A stretch of 34,861 bases of DNA. It comes from a virus. The notes below the pieces were generated by a model. The model was not told the DNA's origin and made no database searches. It saw nothing but the letters and a program-made list of their open reading frames with translations. Shown here piece by piece: positions 24,201 to 33,200 of the stretch. The stretch is from IMG/VR virus record IMGVR_UViG_3300030329_004893, positions 18,496 to 53,356 of that record; one strand, given 5' to 3'. The number at the start of each line of letters is the position of its first letter. Position 1 is the first letter of the stretch. The position numbers were made by a program, and so were the translations under genes.

Positions 24201-27200
24201 TGTAAAGTGATGATCAATATTGGTAGGATTTTCACAATCAGTCACCTTAATCTTAGGACCATGAATAACCACTTCACAATCTTTCACCTTCTCATAATGC
24301 AAACCACTACCAATAAGAAGTTTGGATAGGCCCTCAACAGATCCGTTCTCGCAACCACTTTCTTGAATGGTAGGACCAGCAATCTCCCACTCACACTCAT
24401 CACGCTTCACTGTTCGCATTCCACTTATAAATCTAATAGTGTCAAAAGCTTCTGCGATACCTTCGGCTGCGCCATTACACTTCCCCGATTGTATTTTAGG
24501 TCCGGTAATCTTAATATGACAAGCATTACCGTCTATGTCTGACTCCATAGTTATGCCGCTACCAATAATTAGTTTCTCATACGGTTTAGCTTCCGCAGTA
24601 GTGCCACATCCACTCTTTTGAATTTTTGGTCCTGCAATTTTCCATTCGCATCCGTCTTCGCTGATCTTTTGAGAAGTAAGACCACTTACAAATATAAGCT
24701 TGCTAAAAGATTCTGCTATACCCTGCGTTGAACCATCACACTTCCCAGATTGTATTTTAGGCCCTGTAAGTTCAACATGACAATATCTTTCAGGATCATT
24801 AGGATCTTCTGGTTGTGATAGTTGATAAAATCCTAATCCACTTCCAATCACCAAATTAGACAATCCCTGTCGTGAGCCATTATTATCGCATCCACTTTCT
24901 TGAATAGTAGGGCCAGAAATTTTCCATGTACATCCACTTGGATCGGTCTTAGCCAACCTCATACCACTCACAAAGATAAGTTTATCAAATGACTCCGGTT
25001 CATTTTGCGGTGTTCCCTGACAATCGCCAGACTGAATTTTTGGTCCAGTAACTACAAAATCTCCAATCCCTAAACCGCTTGGCCAATTTCCTTCTAAACC
25101 ACTTCCAATCATGAAACAGCCCGTTAAGCCCGTACAAGGATTGCACGCATCTTCACAACATCCAGTTGTTCCGACTTTTAAAACGCCACTTGTTCCTGAA
25201 GGAGGAGGTATAATCCAATATTTACATTCGGCGGTATCGTAATACGCCATAGCCTTTGCGCCTGACTCAATTTGCGTATTAGTCCAATTTTCTACATCAA
25301 TAGTGGGGCTTTCAACCGGTGATCCACCAGAAGTTATATCGTTCTTGGTTTTGATTACTATACCCTTACCATCAGCCCCCGGACCAATATTACCCGAAAC
25401 CTCTATTTGATAAAGTCTAAAAGCATTCGGTGAGGTCCACACACCTCTCTTACGATCAAAACGTAAATCAACAGGAGCAACCGGCCATGTACGAGAATTC
25501 GCCAACCAATCATCCTTAAATTCGTCTTTTAGATTAGAATAACTAGTCTGAAAACTACCTATCGAATCTCCTGCTTTATTAGGAATGGGCTTACCATTAA
25601 GATCATAACCCCAACCATGTATCATTAGTGGACCACGTAAAGCTAAAAATCTGTAGTCTTCATTATAATCACTTTGCAGAGAACCTCCTTCACTCATTCC
25701 TCCACTTTGCATTAATAACTTACCGGGATTGTTAGAACTCCACTCTTCGCCCGCATTACCTCTAGCTACGCCTTCAATATCATGGCCTTTAGTACTAGAT
25801 GCCGCACGACCATCGTCTTCTCCAATCCAAGTGTTGTCAATGTCTTTAGGATTTGTAAGAAAATTAAGATATTTAGCAGTAATATCTAACGGCTTAACAG
25901 CATTACCCTCGGCATCCATTACCGGAGGAGGAGGTCCAGTGCTATTACTCAGGTTGCTATCTGCGCCGCCGACGCTACCACAACTTCCAAAACTGGAAAC
26001 TACTTTAGGTAAATTACCTTTATCGCTTGATGAGGACTGTACGGGTCTAAAAAAACCATCCATAGTCATCATAGAAGTTTTATCAGCCTCTGATTTAGCA
26101 TAAAAAGGCATCGTGGTCTTAGTCGGTGATATTACTAATTTCCTTTGGAAATCAGCACTGCTATCGCTAAGCATTTTGCCCACAAAAGCCACGGCAGGAC
26201 TTTTCGGAGCTACATTGCCTTTACCAATATCAGAAGCTACAGAACCTGCCACGTCCGTACGACGTTCAGACGCACGAATTAAATTCCTTAAAGCAGAACG
26301 TGCCCTCATTTCTCGCTCGCCTTTTTGACGATTTAAACCAATTTGTTTAAGTCTTTCAGCATTACCTTTAGTAAATCTACCAAAAACTGGAGTAAAGCTA
26401 TTAACGGTATAGGTAGTAGTAACGCCATTAGTGCCCACAGAAACACTTATATTAGATATAACGGCGCCGCCTGTTAGGGTAGATCCCCACCCATAAAAAC
26501 TATAGTTAAAACCACCAATGCTTCTTTTTCGTGTGTCATAAGTGCTGCTTACCGCACCTCCGTCATTAATGTTTGACGCCAACGTACGTGTAGGTAAGCC
26601 GGGAACAGAAACCTCTCCTCTTGCCGCCTCTTGCTGCCAAGTCGAACTTTCTGCAATCTTAGCAGTACCTGCGGCATTCATAGAATCAAAGCCACCATAC
26701 TCCCACGGAACAAGCCCTTCGTCAACCTCTACGTTAGTACTGCCGGGGTCTGCTCCGGCTTGTTTCCACGGACCATAACAAGTCGTAGTACTTTGCAGCG
26801 GTACTCCAATACCTGCGGGATCAAGCTTATATGCTGGACCCAACGCATTAACAGTGGCACCTTGACCATCAAGTTTTTTCTTCGAATTGGATACGCCGTC
26901 CTGTTGCTCGACAGATGCATTAGTAGTAAGCTTACCAGTACTCTGGAAAACATCTATAGGACGATTAGTTTCAATACTGTCCTCATCAGCTTCAACGTCT
27001 ACAATACCATTGGACAAAGTAATCAAGGCCCCTCTGATACTATCTTTAGTTCCTTCAGGATCTTTGGGAGATCCTATAACCCACTTCTCATCGACGGTTG
27101 CTTTTATCCATATATCATTATTGTCTGGATCTACAATAAAGCTATCGTTATTAAGTCCTTTCGTATTGATATCATCTCCACTAGAAAACTTAACCATAGG

Positions 27201-28736
27201 TTGAACTTTACCGCTATCGTCCTTAAACATATCGCTAGCTATGCTAGGATTAGTTAAACCTAATATAGTCGTCGCGTCTGATGCGTAGTTTACGCTTGGC
27301 CATGCACCATCTGTCGATACTATATCACTATAGGTGACTTGGTCTGTATCACTATCAACCGACCTACAAATAACACTATCCAAAGAAAAATAAACTAAAA
27401 ACTGCTTACCATAAACGTCTGAAACATAGGAATTAAGCCAATGGTGAAGGCTTTTGGCGTCTCGAAGAGCTTTAGATGCAGGATCGCCAGTCGGATCATC
27501 GTCGTTAGTGCTAGTCTTGATATCCGCCGCATTATCTTGAGCGTTCGGATCAGCGCCTACAACATCCGTAAGTTTGAGTCCCAAAGTATCTGAAAAGTAC
27601 TTATAAAGCACACTGTTCTTATTGCCCGGATTCTGAATCAGTTTTTGAAAGCTTTCATAATTACCCGCTGCGGCTCTCAATTCATTTTCACCAACCCAAT
27701 TTTTATTTCCGGGAACAGGATCATTTAGAGCCAAATTAATTTTACGGAAATCTAATTCTACTTCCCAAGATAATGGACCCGACCCCTGTTTAGCTTTTAA
27801 CGGTACACCTTCAGCATCCCAACCCCAAAAAGGAGTCATACCCTGTTGGTTTGTACACTGATAATACTGTTTAACTTTTCCCCCAATAAGCATGGTTGAA
27901 TTAACTTCAGCACGTAACTCTTTACCTAGAGCTTTGCTTATTACATTTTGACCAGAAATAAATGACTGAATACCATTAATAGCTGGTTGATTTTTACGAG
28001 CTATAGTTACTACCTTAATAACATATTTGCCGAAACCCGGAAACATTTGCAGATAATAATCACAACCGGCATCTTCACAAACCTGATTCACTATATCGCT
28101 AACAGACATTGTCGGTCCAGTTAGACGATAATTGTTATTGGCTTGAGGAATGGAAGAAAGATCTAATATATAGCTATCGTTCTTAAAGGCTAAACCCTTA
28201 CAGTATGTGCCATTTCCTCCTATACCACCAGTTAATGCTTCTAAGCTCTGTTGTATCAAGTACCACGGAATACCACGACTAGTTCTGTTAGATGATCCGA
28301 ACCCTCCAGCAGGAGCACCAAAAATAGTACCGTTAAAATCCTTTTGAGAACAATTCCCACCCAGAGATTCTAAAAATCCATAAACATTAATAATATTATA
28401 AAAAGGGACCGGACCTTCGTAGTGATCCAAAATAACCTGAGTATTATCTAAAATAGGATGAGGAGAGATAAGTTTTACATTGTATAGCGCACCATCAGAA
28501 CCTTGTTTGGAATTCCATGACTGCACTAAACCACAAAAAGAAAAACTACCCATAGAAAATACAGCAGCTTGACCTACTGTTGGTTCAATAAAGGCCTCAT
28601 TACAATCAGCAGCTAAGTTAATAGTAACTTCCGAAGATTGACCTCCCCATCCCGCAGAGGCATTAAAGTCCACAACGCTAACACCTAAGAACTTAGCACC
28701 GGGAATAGAACCACAAATACTAGGCTGTTTGGCCAT
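21288..28736 (-). CDS. giant hub-like tail protein with about 27 cysteine-bearing repeats
   Basis: A 2482-residue protein, probably the tail-tip or baseplate hub and its fiber. The first 330 residues look like a tail hub: SVVDFNASAGWGGQSSEVTI, QAAVFSMGSFSFCGLVQSW and ISPHPILDNTQVILDHY follow the order of a hub domain with its beta strands. The middle (to about 1200) has ALRGPLMIHGWGYD near 1030 and PVDLRFDRKRGVW, a conserved stretch of large-phage tail proteins. From about residue 1207 to the end, 40-48 residue repeats follow with a core F-x-x-L-x-x-G-S-G-L and C-x-x-x-I-x-GP-x-I-x-x-x-x-C. Start ATG at 28736 has AGGAGA before it. The gene follows the 494-residue protein by 21 bases. Receptor binding or tail-tip fiber is the inferred role. 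Confidence 0.75.
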   Translation of the reverse strand: MAKQPSICGSIPGAKFLGVSVVDFNASAGWGGQSSEVTINLAADCNEAFIEPTVGQAAVFSMGSFSFCGLVQSWNSKQGSDGALYNVKLISPHPILDNTQVILDHYEGPVPFYNIINVYGFLESLGGNCSQKDFNGTIFGAPAGGFGSSNRTSRGIPWYLIQQSLEALTGGIGGNGTYCKGLAFKNDSYILDLSSIPQANNNYRLTGPTMSVSDIVNQVCEDAGCDYYLQMFPGFGKYVIKVVTIARKNQPAINGIQSFISGQNVISKALGKELRAEVNSTMLIGGKVKQYYQCTNQQGMTPFWGWDAEGVPLKAKQGSGPLSWEVELDFRKINLALNDPVPGNKNWVGENELRAAAGNYESFQKLIQNPGNKNSVLYKYFSDTLGLKLTDVVGADPNAQDNAADIKTSTNDDDPTGDPASKALRDAKSLHHWLNSYVSDVYGKQFLVYFSLDSVICRSVDSDTDQVTYSDIVSTDGAWPSVNYASDATTILGLTNPSIASDMFKDDSGKVQPMVKFSSGDDINTKGLNNDSFIVDPDNNDIWIKATVDEKWVIGSPKDPEGTKDSIRGALITLSNGIVDVEADEDSIETNRPIDVFQSTGKLTTNASVEQQDGVSNSKKKLDGQGATVNALGPAYKLDPAGIGVPLQSTTTCYGPWKQAGADPGSTNVEVDEGLVPWEYGGFDSMNAAGTAKIAESSTWQQEAARGEVSVPGLPTRTLASNINDGGAVSSTYDTRKRSIGGFNYSFYGWGSTLTGGAVISNISVSVGTNGVTTTYTVNSFTPVFGRFTKGNAERLKQIGLNRQKGEREMRARSALRNLIRASERRTDVAGSVASDIGKGNVAPKSPAVAFVGKMLSDSSADFQRKLVISPTKTTMPFYAKSEADKTSMMTMDGFFRPVQSSSSDKGNLPKVVSSFGSCGSVGGADSNLSNSTGPPPPVMDAEGNAVKPLDITAKYLNFLTNPKDIDNTWIGEDDGRAASSTKGHDIEGVARGNAGEEWSSNNPGKLLMQSGGMSEGGSLQSDYNEDYRFLALRGPLMIHGWGYDLNGKPIPNKAGDSIGSFQTSYSNLKDEFKDDWLANSRTWPVAPVDLRFDRKRGVWTSPNAFRLYQIEVSGNIGPGADGKGIVIKTKNDITSGGSPVESPTIDVENWTNTQIESGAKAMAYYDTAECKYWIIPPPSGTSGVLKVGTTGCCEDACNPCTGLTGCFMIGSGLEGNWPSGLGIGDFVVTGPKIQSGDCQGTPQNEPESFDKLIFVSGMRLAKTDPSGCTWKISGPTIQESGCDNNGSRQGLSNLVIGSGLGFYQLSQPEDPNDPERYCHVELTGPKIQSGKCDGSTQGIAESFSKLIFVSGLTSQKISEDGCEWKIAGPKIQKSGCGTTAEAKPYEKLIIGSGITMESDIDGNACHIKITGPKIQSGKCNGAAEGIAEAFDTIRFISGMRTVKRDECEWEIAGPTIQESGCENGSVEGLSKLLIGSGLHYEKVKDCEVVIHGPKIKVTDCENPTNIDHHFTQITFVSGMRVKQEGSAGADACKFNVAGPTIQHSPCGSSPATPVAFKNLVVGTGLHYAYDATKCEIALTGPKIKAAMCGNPAIDSQFQSVTFTSGLRVIKTDSHEANCNFNIGGPTLQNNTCDTNENPVAFSNLVIGTGLTFASADGDCHYRISGPKVSHTPCGGGSSFADQAFDKLIFSTGLFPQKDGNCNVKVAGPKGKHNNSCVTASYGTEKHFSTLEFGKGITPTWTSSSCTWKIEGPGVKLVDCDVNDGPYSFQELWFGSGLWVDNFNNCIFKITGPHIYQDAPDNTCLSEDTAKKNVPEFSFTKLNVGEGILLERNDCNATISASMYIEMKDSCDHPDIAPSRFEKLNISTGLKLTKEDEYDLCYKITGPQIGTEGQQCDETAKIEPKEFYKLIISDGLLLEEKDAGKCEFTLKGPTVSSPASNGDKWKAGEKCGSDEAPVHFCNLEIGDGLELRDGTEGAIKDDASKYIASCGIQIGKVGCGEVVGENVVKDVKKWSNELWIGKGLDFKNDDGPITISGPKILAEDCNTTQEAKPFAKLSFGTGLILTETEAGDCEFKVVGPQLIDHDGTTSSFQSLTINKGLKIEGVGTCTPTLEWSGLPLGSVGCTAPADGCEGQERVVQCLLVGDGLELASTEGVTNTIKGPKIENKYFKNLTLRGGLELLPLNEGVDDCRWILSGTPGSGGSGIKIASVGCNDDGATVGCEDFGGCLVFGTGLHGAFTDPETFTINGPTVATKAGTCGDSVTTTYFEGLTFGSGLQVTEKKDGEASTCVWEIDACGTKIGETGCAEDSATNTECAPTDCIMIGPGLNLEDGSLVKGTNFDGTFAKKFTLKNLEITSLGVQENKDCHYMLSGSAPTKIKTGNDNCEGGMSVTPCKELACLTVGSGLRIAAGGGADGNGNYTIEACGSGGGCSEGHTEDIALVTDVCCSGAQFIAIKRTFVFEDGCLKSVGTPSNNCDNGDD
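21290..25118 (-). repeat. tandem protein-coding repeats, about 27 units of 40-50 codons
   Basis: The C-terminal 1276 residues of the giant tail protein can be divided by eye into about 27 units. Each begins with a strand like F-(S/D)-K-L-I-(I/F)-G-S-G-L, has a Cys about 10-20 residues later in C-x-(W/F)-x-I, then GP-x-I and a second Cys. Two types alternate in the first part: IGSGL units ending GPKIQSGKC and FVSGM units ending GPTIQESGC. Later units diverge and gain extra cysteines. I count about 63 cysteines in this stretch. The form suggests a disulfide-stabilised beta fiber. Confidence 0.8.
24441..24800 (-). repeat. higher-order 261-bp repeat (one pair of units)
   Basis: The stretch around 24448-24510 and the stretch around 24709-24770 are visibly similar at the DNA level (ACACTTCCC-x-GATTGTATTTTAGG in both), offset 261 bases or 87 codons. 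This equals one pair of alternating repeat units, and marks a relatively recent duplication in the repeat array. A related copy lies a further 282 bases upstream near 25028. Confidence 0.65.
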
Positions 28737-28757
28737 ATAAACTTCTCCTAACTACAT

Positions 28758-30242
28758 TTAACATGATCCTATCTCCCAAGACTTACTTCTAGTATAGTGT
28801 CCTGCTGCCGCCTCCCAAGTTTCAGTATCGCTAGTAACAAATGAATTGTCTGGATCTGCGAAAAGAGTATCATATGCCGATACACTCTTTATATTAGTAT
28901 AATCAGATGTAGGTTTATATATAACATCAACAGAAACATCTTTCGTTTGAGGACCAGTTGCTCCCAAGCTTTGTAAAAGCGGACCATTGCTCCCTCTTCC
29001 TAAGATTGTAATTGAAGCATATAAGTCTGGACGACCATTTTCAGTAACTGAAATCGTTTCTGTTATTGCGCTCGAATCTATAAAGTCTAATCTATCATTA
29101 TAAGAATAACTATAGGTCACAGTTCCTGCTATAGGATTATAGCCAACAGTACTAGATAAAGGTAGTTGATGTAATGGATAACTGGGTTTGGCGGCTCGGA
29201 TATCGAGATGAGCTGTCTTCTCTAAAACTTTCTTTGCTCTGCTATAAAGAGATCCTGAAACGCTTGCCCATTTCGTCAAAGCTGCCTCAAATTTATCATT
29301 GCCTGTTGGAGGACAGTCATTTCCACACGGAATATAATCAATACCTTGAATAGTACCATTAACAGTAATACTAGTAAAAGGAGTGTCGGATGACTGTTCT
29401 GAGCTACCCTCAAAATCTTCAAGAGCACCATTCTCAGTAGCAGGCAAAGCAATATATGTTTGACTGCCAGCACAAGACCCATCACTTTTATTAACAGAGA
29501 GCGTTTTAAAAGTACTTCTAATATTTAGTCCGTCCACACACATAACGCCGCTAAAATAATCGCTAAAATCGCCCGTTGCACATAATTCAGATTGAACATA
29601 ATTCTTGGCGCGTTGCCATGGATCAATATAATCTTCGGTGTCTGTAGGTGCTAAAGAATCGCCTTGTGCTGAGACATTTTTGGTAATAGTAAATACCGAA
29701 GGTAGCTGTACGTTGAAAACGCTATCTGCGGCAGCAGTACCCACTCTCTCATTAAAAAATTCTATACTAGTATCTTGAGATAAGGATATAAGTCCCGATG
29801 ATGACATGTCTCCTTGACCGCCTTCCAATCCTACCGCTTCAGAGCGAGCACCAATCAAAGTCGGTAGTTCTAAAGTAATAGTATATGTTGCTTGTCTGAC
29901 ATAATTGTCACCAGCAGCATTAGCTATATCAATATTTATTACTTTAGGATATCCACTAATAATAGGATCTTTATCATCACATTTTAATAATAATACTTCA
30001 AAATCTTTTGCAAAAGCGTCTCTTAAATCTTGAGCGTCAGTGAGAACAGTGGTCATACCGCCCTTATTATCATCTAGGTTTAGTCCGGTAGGAAGTATGG
30101 TTCCATTAAGGGTAAGGGAGTACTTAGTTGCGATACCGGTATTGGAAGGAGTCTTTATAACTTCTTTATTAACCGTAAATAATGGTCTGGGGCTAAATTC
30201 ATAATCCCCATATTTAAATGTAATACCGTCGCCTAATGGCAT
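28758..30242 (-). CDS. tail or baseplate structural protein, hypothetical
   Basis: A 494-residue protein between the tape measure and the hub-like gene, so most likely a baseplate or tail-tip component. It is beta-rich and has no recognised catalytic motif. Visible stretches are YGDYEFSPRPLFTVNKEV near the N-terminus, SLTLNGTILP, and near 375-400 SSTVGYNPIAGTVTYSYSYNDR, followed by SITILGRGSNGPLLQSLGA; together they resemble a repeated beta-sandwich. Cysteines are few but conspicuous (SELCATG, CGNDCPP, and the last residue). AAGGGG lies 8 bases before the ATG at 30242. The stop of the tape measure gene lies 38 bases upstream. Confidence 0.6.
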   Translation of the reverse strand: MPLGDGITFKYGDYEFSPRPLFTVNKEVIKTPSNTGIATKYSLTLNGTILPTGLNLDDNKGGMTTVLTDAQDLRDAFAKDFEVLLLKCDDKDPIISGYPKVINIDIANAAGDNYVRQATYTITLELPTLIGARSEAVGLEGGQGDMSSSGLISLSQDTSIEFFNERVGTAAADSVFNVQLPSVFTITKNVSAQGDSLAPTDTEDYIDPWQRAKNYVQSELCATGDFSDYFSGVMCVDGLNIRSTFKTLSVNKSDGSCAGSQTYIALPATENGALEDFEGSSEQSSDTPFTSITVNGTIQGIDYIPCGNDCPPTGNDKFEAALTKWASVSGSLYSRAKKVLEKTAHLDIRAAKPSYPLHQLPLSSTVGYNPIAGTVTYSYSYNDRLDFIDSSAITETISVTENGRPDLYASITILGRGSNGPLLQSLGATGPQTKDVSVDVIYKPTSDYTNIKSVSAYDTLFADPDNSFVTSDTETWEAAAGHYTRSKSWEIGSC

Positions 30243-30280
30243 TGCAATACCCCTTATAACTAAGTTTTAAATTTGTAGGT

Positions 30281-33200
30281 TTAAGATCCAGAAAAATCAG
30301 AATTGGCAGGCTCAGATGCTGAAATGGTGCCGCTATCACCACTAAGATCATTTCGAGCTTCTGGTTTAACAGCTTTTTCAATAGCAGTTTTAATTTCACC
30401 TCTAATTGTACTTATTACACCCTTACTCCAATCTTCTAAAACCTTACCTCCAACTAACTGAACAGTAATAGCTCCTAGCTGTCCTGTCATTTCAATTTTT
30501 GGTGGAATAGCTCCCTTAAATGCTCCCATAATCTTTTCAGCCACATAATCACCACCGGTTTCAAACACCAGACTCATCTTTTCAGCTAATTCTTTACCTT
30601 CCATTGTCTTACGTAGCTCGTCAAATACATTACCGCTGGCAGCATTTTTGTCGCCAGCCACATCTGATGGTGTGGGTGGATTGACTGGAGCGTTTCGTGG
30701 ATCAGTACTGTCTTTCTGAGCTTGAATATTATTTGCGACCTGTTGTTGTGTTTGTTGTCGTTTTACTTCTTGAGACAGGGCTCCTGTATTCATAGATAAT
30801 CCAGCATTTCTAATACTCAAATTATTAGAGTTTATCGCAGCATTTCTAAAACCAGCTAGTCTGCCAGCAGTATCGCCGGGACGCAACATAGCATCACTTT
30901 TCAATTGAGCAATCTCTTTACCTTCCTTTTTCTTTTTATCCCTATTCATAACTTTTTCTAAAGTTTTGTTGTCTTTTGCTGCATCGGCACTAGCCTTACG
31001 GTCGGCTTTGTACTTGTCTTTATCTATACCTGTTGCCCCAACAGGACGACCAGTAGCCGGATCTATCTTTACCACATCGTTCCTCGCTACGGGTGGCTGA
31101 ACTGTAGCGTTTCGTGGATCGTCAAGCTCGTCTTCCTTCTGAGCTAGGATTGATCCCCAACTATCTGGAATAGCGTCGAAAAGTGCAGTCGGTAAAGACG
31201 ACAAATCAACACCGGCATCTTGCAACACTTTTGTCAAGCCATCAATCATACCAGTTAATGCTCCAGTAGCAGCTCCTTCATCTTTTTTCTTAAGTTGAAG
31301 TCGTCCCCCTTCTCCTTTGACATACGTTTCACCGCCTATCTTGTATTCTTTTTCAGCAGCTTTTGCAGTTTTTTCAGCAACGTCTTTGGCTTCACTCTTC
31401 GGACCACCAGTACCTAATAATCCTATAATCGTATCCATTCGAACAAGAACATCTGAACAACATGCGCCAGCAGCAGTCCCCTCCTTGTTTTCTTCATCTG
31501 TTTTTACGTCTGAGGCCGTTGGTAGAGCTTCATCAGTCACTACTTTCCCTTTTATGCGCTTCTTTTTCGTTCCCGTTCCCTTCTGCCACACCGGTTTTGT
31601 TTGTGCGTAGGAAGAAGGATCAGTCATAGACACCACTCCCGCCGCTGCACCATAGGCAGATTTTCCGGCTTCCCACATCCGACCGGCTGTTCCCATGCAC
31701 ACACAATTTTTAATTTCGCCTAAAAGCTGAACTATAGAAGATAATTCAGGAATGGTAGCGGCTTGTTTGTCCTGTTCCGCAACCGCTATATCAGCTGCTG
31801 TTGTTGCTGCTTCTGCTTGCTGTTCTTTTTCTTTCTGTTTTATCTCTGCTGTGGTGAGATCCTCTGTAGGAACAAGCGCGGGTTGTATTGGAGCAGTTTG
31901 TGGTGGCGATGTCTTCTTTTCCTTTTCTCTTGCGGCTTCATCATCTTGCAATTGTTTTCTAGCGACCATTTTCTTTTTGAATTCTGTTTTGGATTCCAGA
32001 TTAGCCTCTGCTTTATCCAACGCCTTCTTTTTCTCCTGTTGATCTATTTTCGAATCTCGTTCTGCTTGTGCTGCTGCCGCATCACCGGCTGCTTTAACTC
32101 TTTCTTGTTTGAGTTTGTCGCTAATGTCCCCTTCGTCCTTTTTAGCCGCTTCTTGTTCTGCTTTTTCTCGTGCTTCCTTAACTTTGGTATCATGAGCATT
32201 TTGTGACTCAGTGAAAGCCTTCTGAGCCGCATCTCGTTCGGCTGTAGCCTTAGCCACGTCTTTATCTACCGATGCCATATCAGCAGCATCGAGCCCACCA
32301 CGCATCAACGCAAACTCTTGAACAGCATTTTCAAAATTCGTGACTGCCGTATTAAATCCTTGATCCGCATTATCTAATACCGTAGCCAGAGCTGCTTCTT
32401 CGCGCTCTAACATTTTTTGCATAACACCAACCTGCATATCTCCTATTTTTTCCATCTCCTTACCTAATAAGGCCGCTTCATTCTCAGCCTTAAACATTTC
32501 ATCCAAATTATCACGTAATATATCGCCCAACTTTTCCAGCTCTAAAGAATCAGCCAAACCGGAAAATGAACCAGCTAAGTTCGTCATTAAGTTATCCATG
32601 ACCTCGCCTCTAATGTCGGCCATAGCTCCAGCATCGCTAGTATCTACCCCTCTCTGTCTAGCAATATCTTCTGTTTTTCTTCGTATTTGTCCCATAATCA
32701 ATGGATCATTACTTTGAATTCTTCTCATCAAATCAGCGCCTTCTTGCCTATTCAGATCTTGATCAGAATCAAACATTTTTTCTACAGCGCTCAAAGGTGC
32801 AGTAATTTGCTGATTGAAGTCCTGTACTGACATTTCACCACGTTCCAACTTATCCAAACCATCAATAATACTAGTAACGGTTCCTCCAAAATCTTTTTGT
32901 CTAGCTTGTTGTTCAGCAATTTTAGCTTCAATCGCAGCTAACATTCTAGTATCATTCGACAACTGTCTTAAAGCAGCCTCTGTTCCATTAATCTCTCGAT
33001 TCAGCTTACCCAATTCCTCAGAGTTTTTCCTAACCTCCTCTGGAGTACCTTGTCCCTGTACCCCTTGCAATTTTTCACGCTTCTGATCCAGTGTTTCTAA
33101 ACGACCAAATAATGCGGCTGGATCGAGTACGTTACCAGTAAATGCAGTACCTTCTCCCGGTTTCAAACCACCCCTCATTTGAATGGTCATTCTTTTTTGT

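Noticed and set aside
21290-25118. CRISPR array or DNA-level satellite
   Set aside because: The units are 40-50 codons, diverged and in frame, with conserved protein motifs; there are no short identical repeats with unique spacers.
26631-27257. 208-codon open frame on the plus strand, antisense to the giant tail gene
   Set aside because: It has no ribosome binding site or recognisable domain and lies wholly within the hub-like gene, so it is a shadow frame.
31763-32206. 147-codon plus-strand frame rich in Phe and Cys
   Set aside because: It is the reverse of the Lys/Glu/Ala-rich coiled coil of the tape measure, which automatically yields Phe, Leu, Ser and Cys codons.
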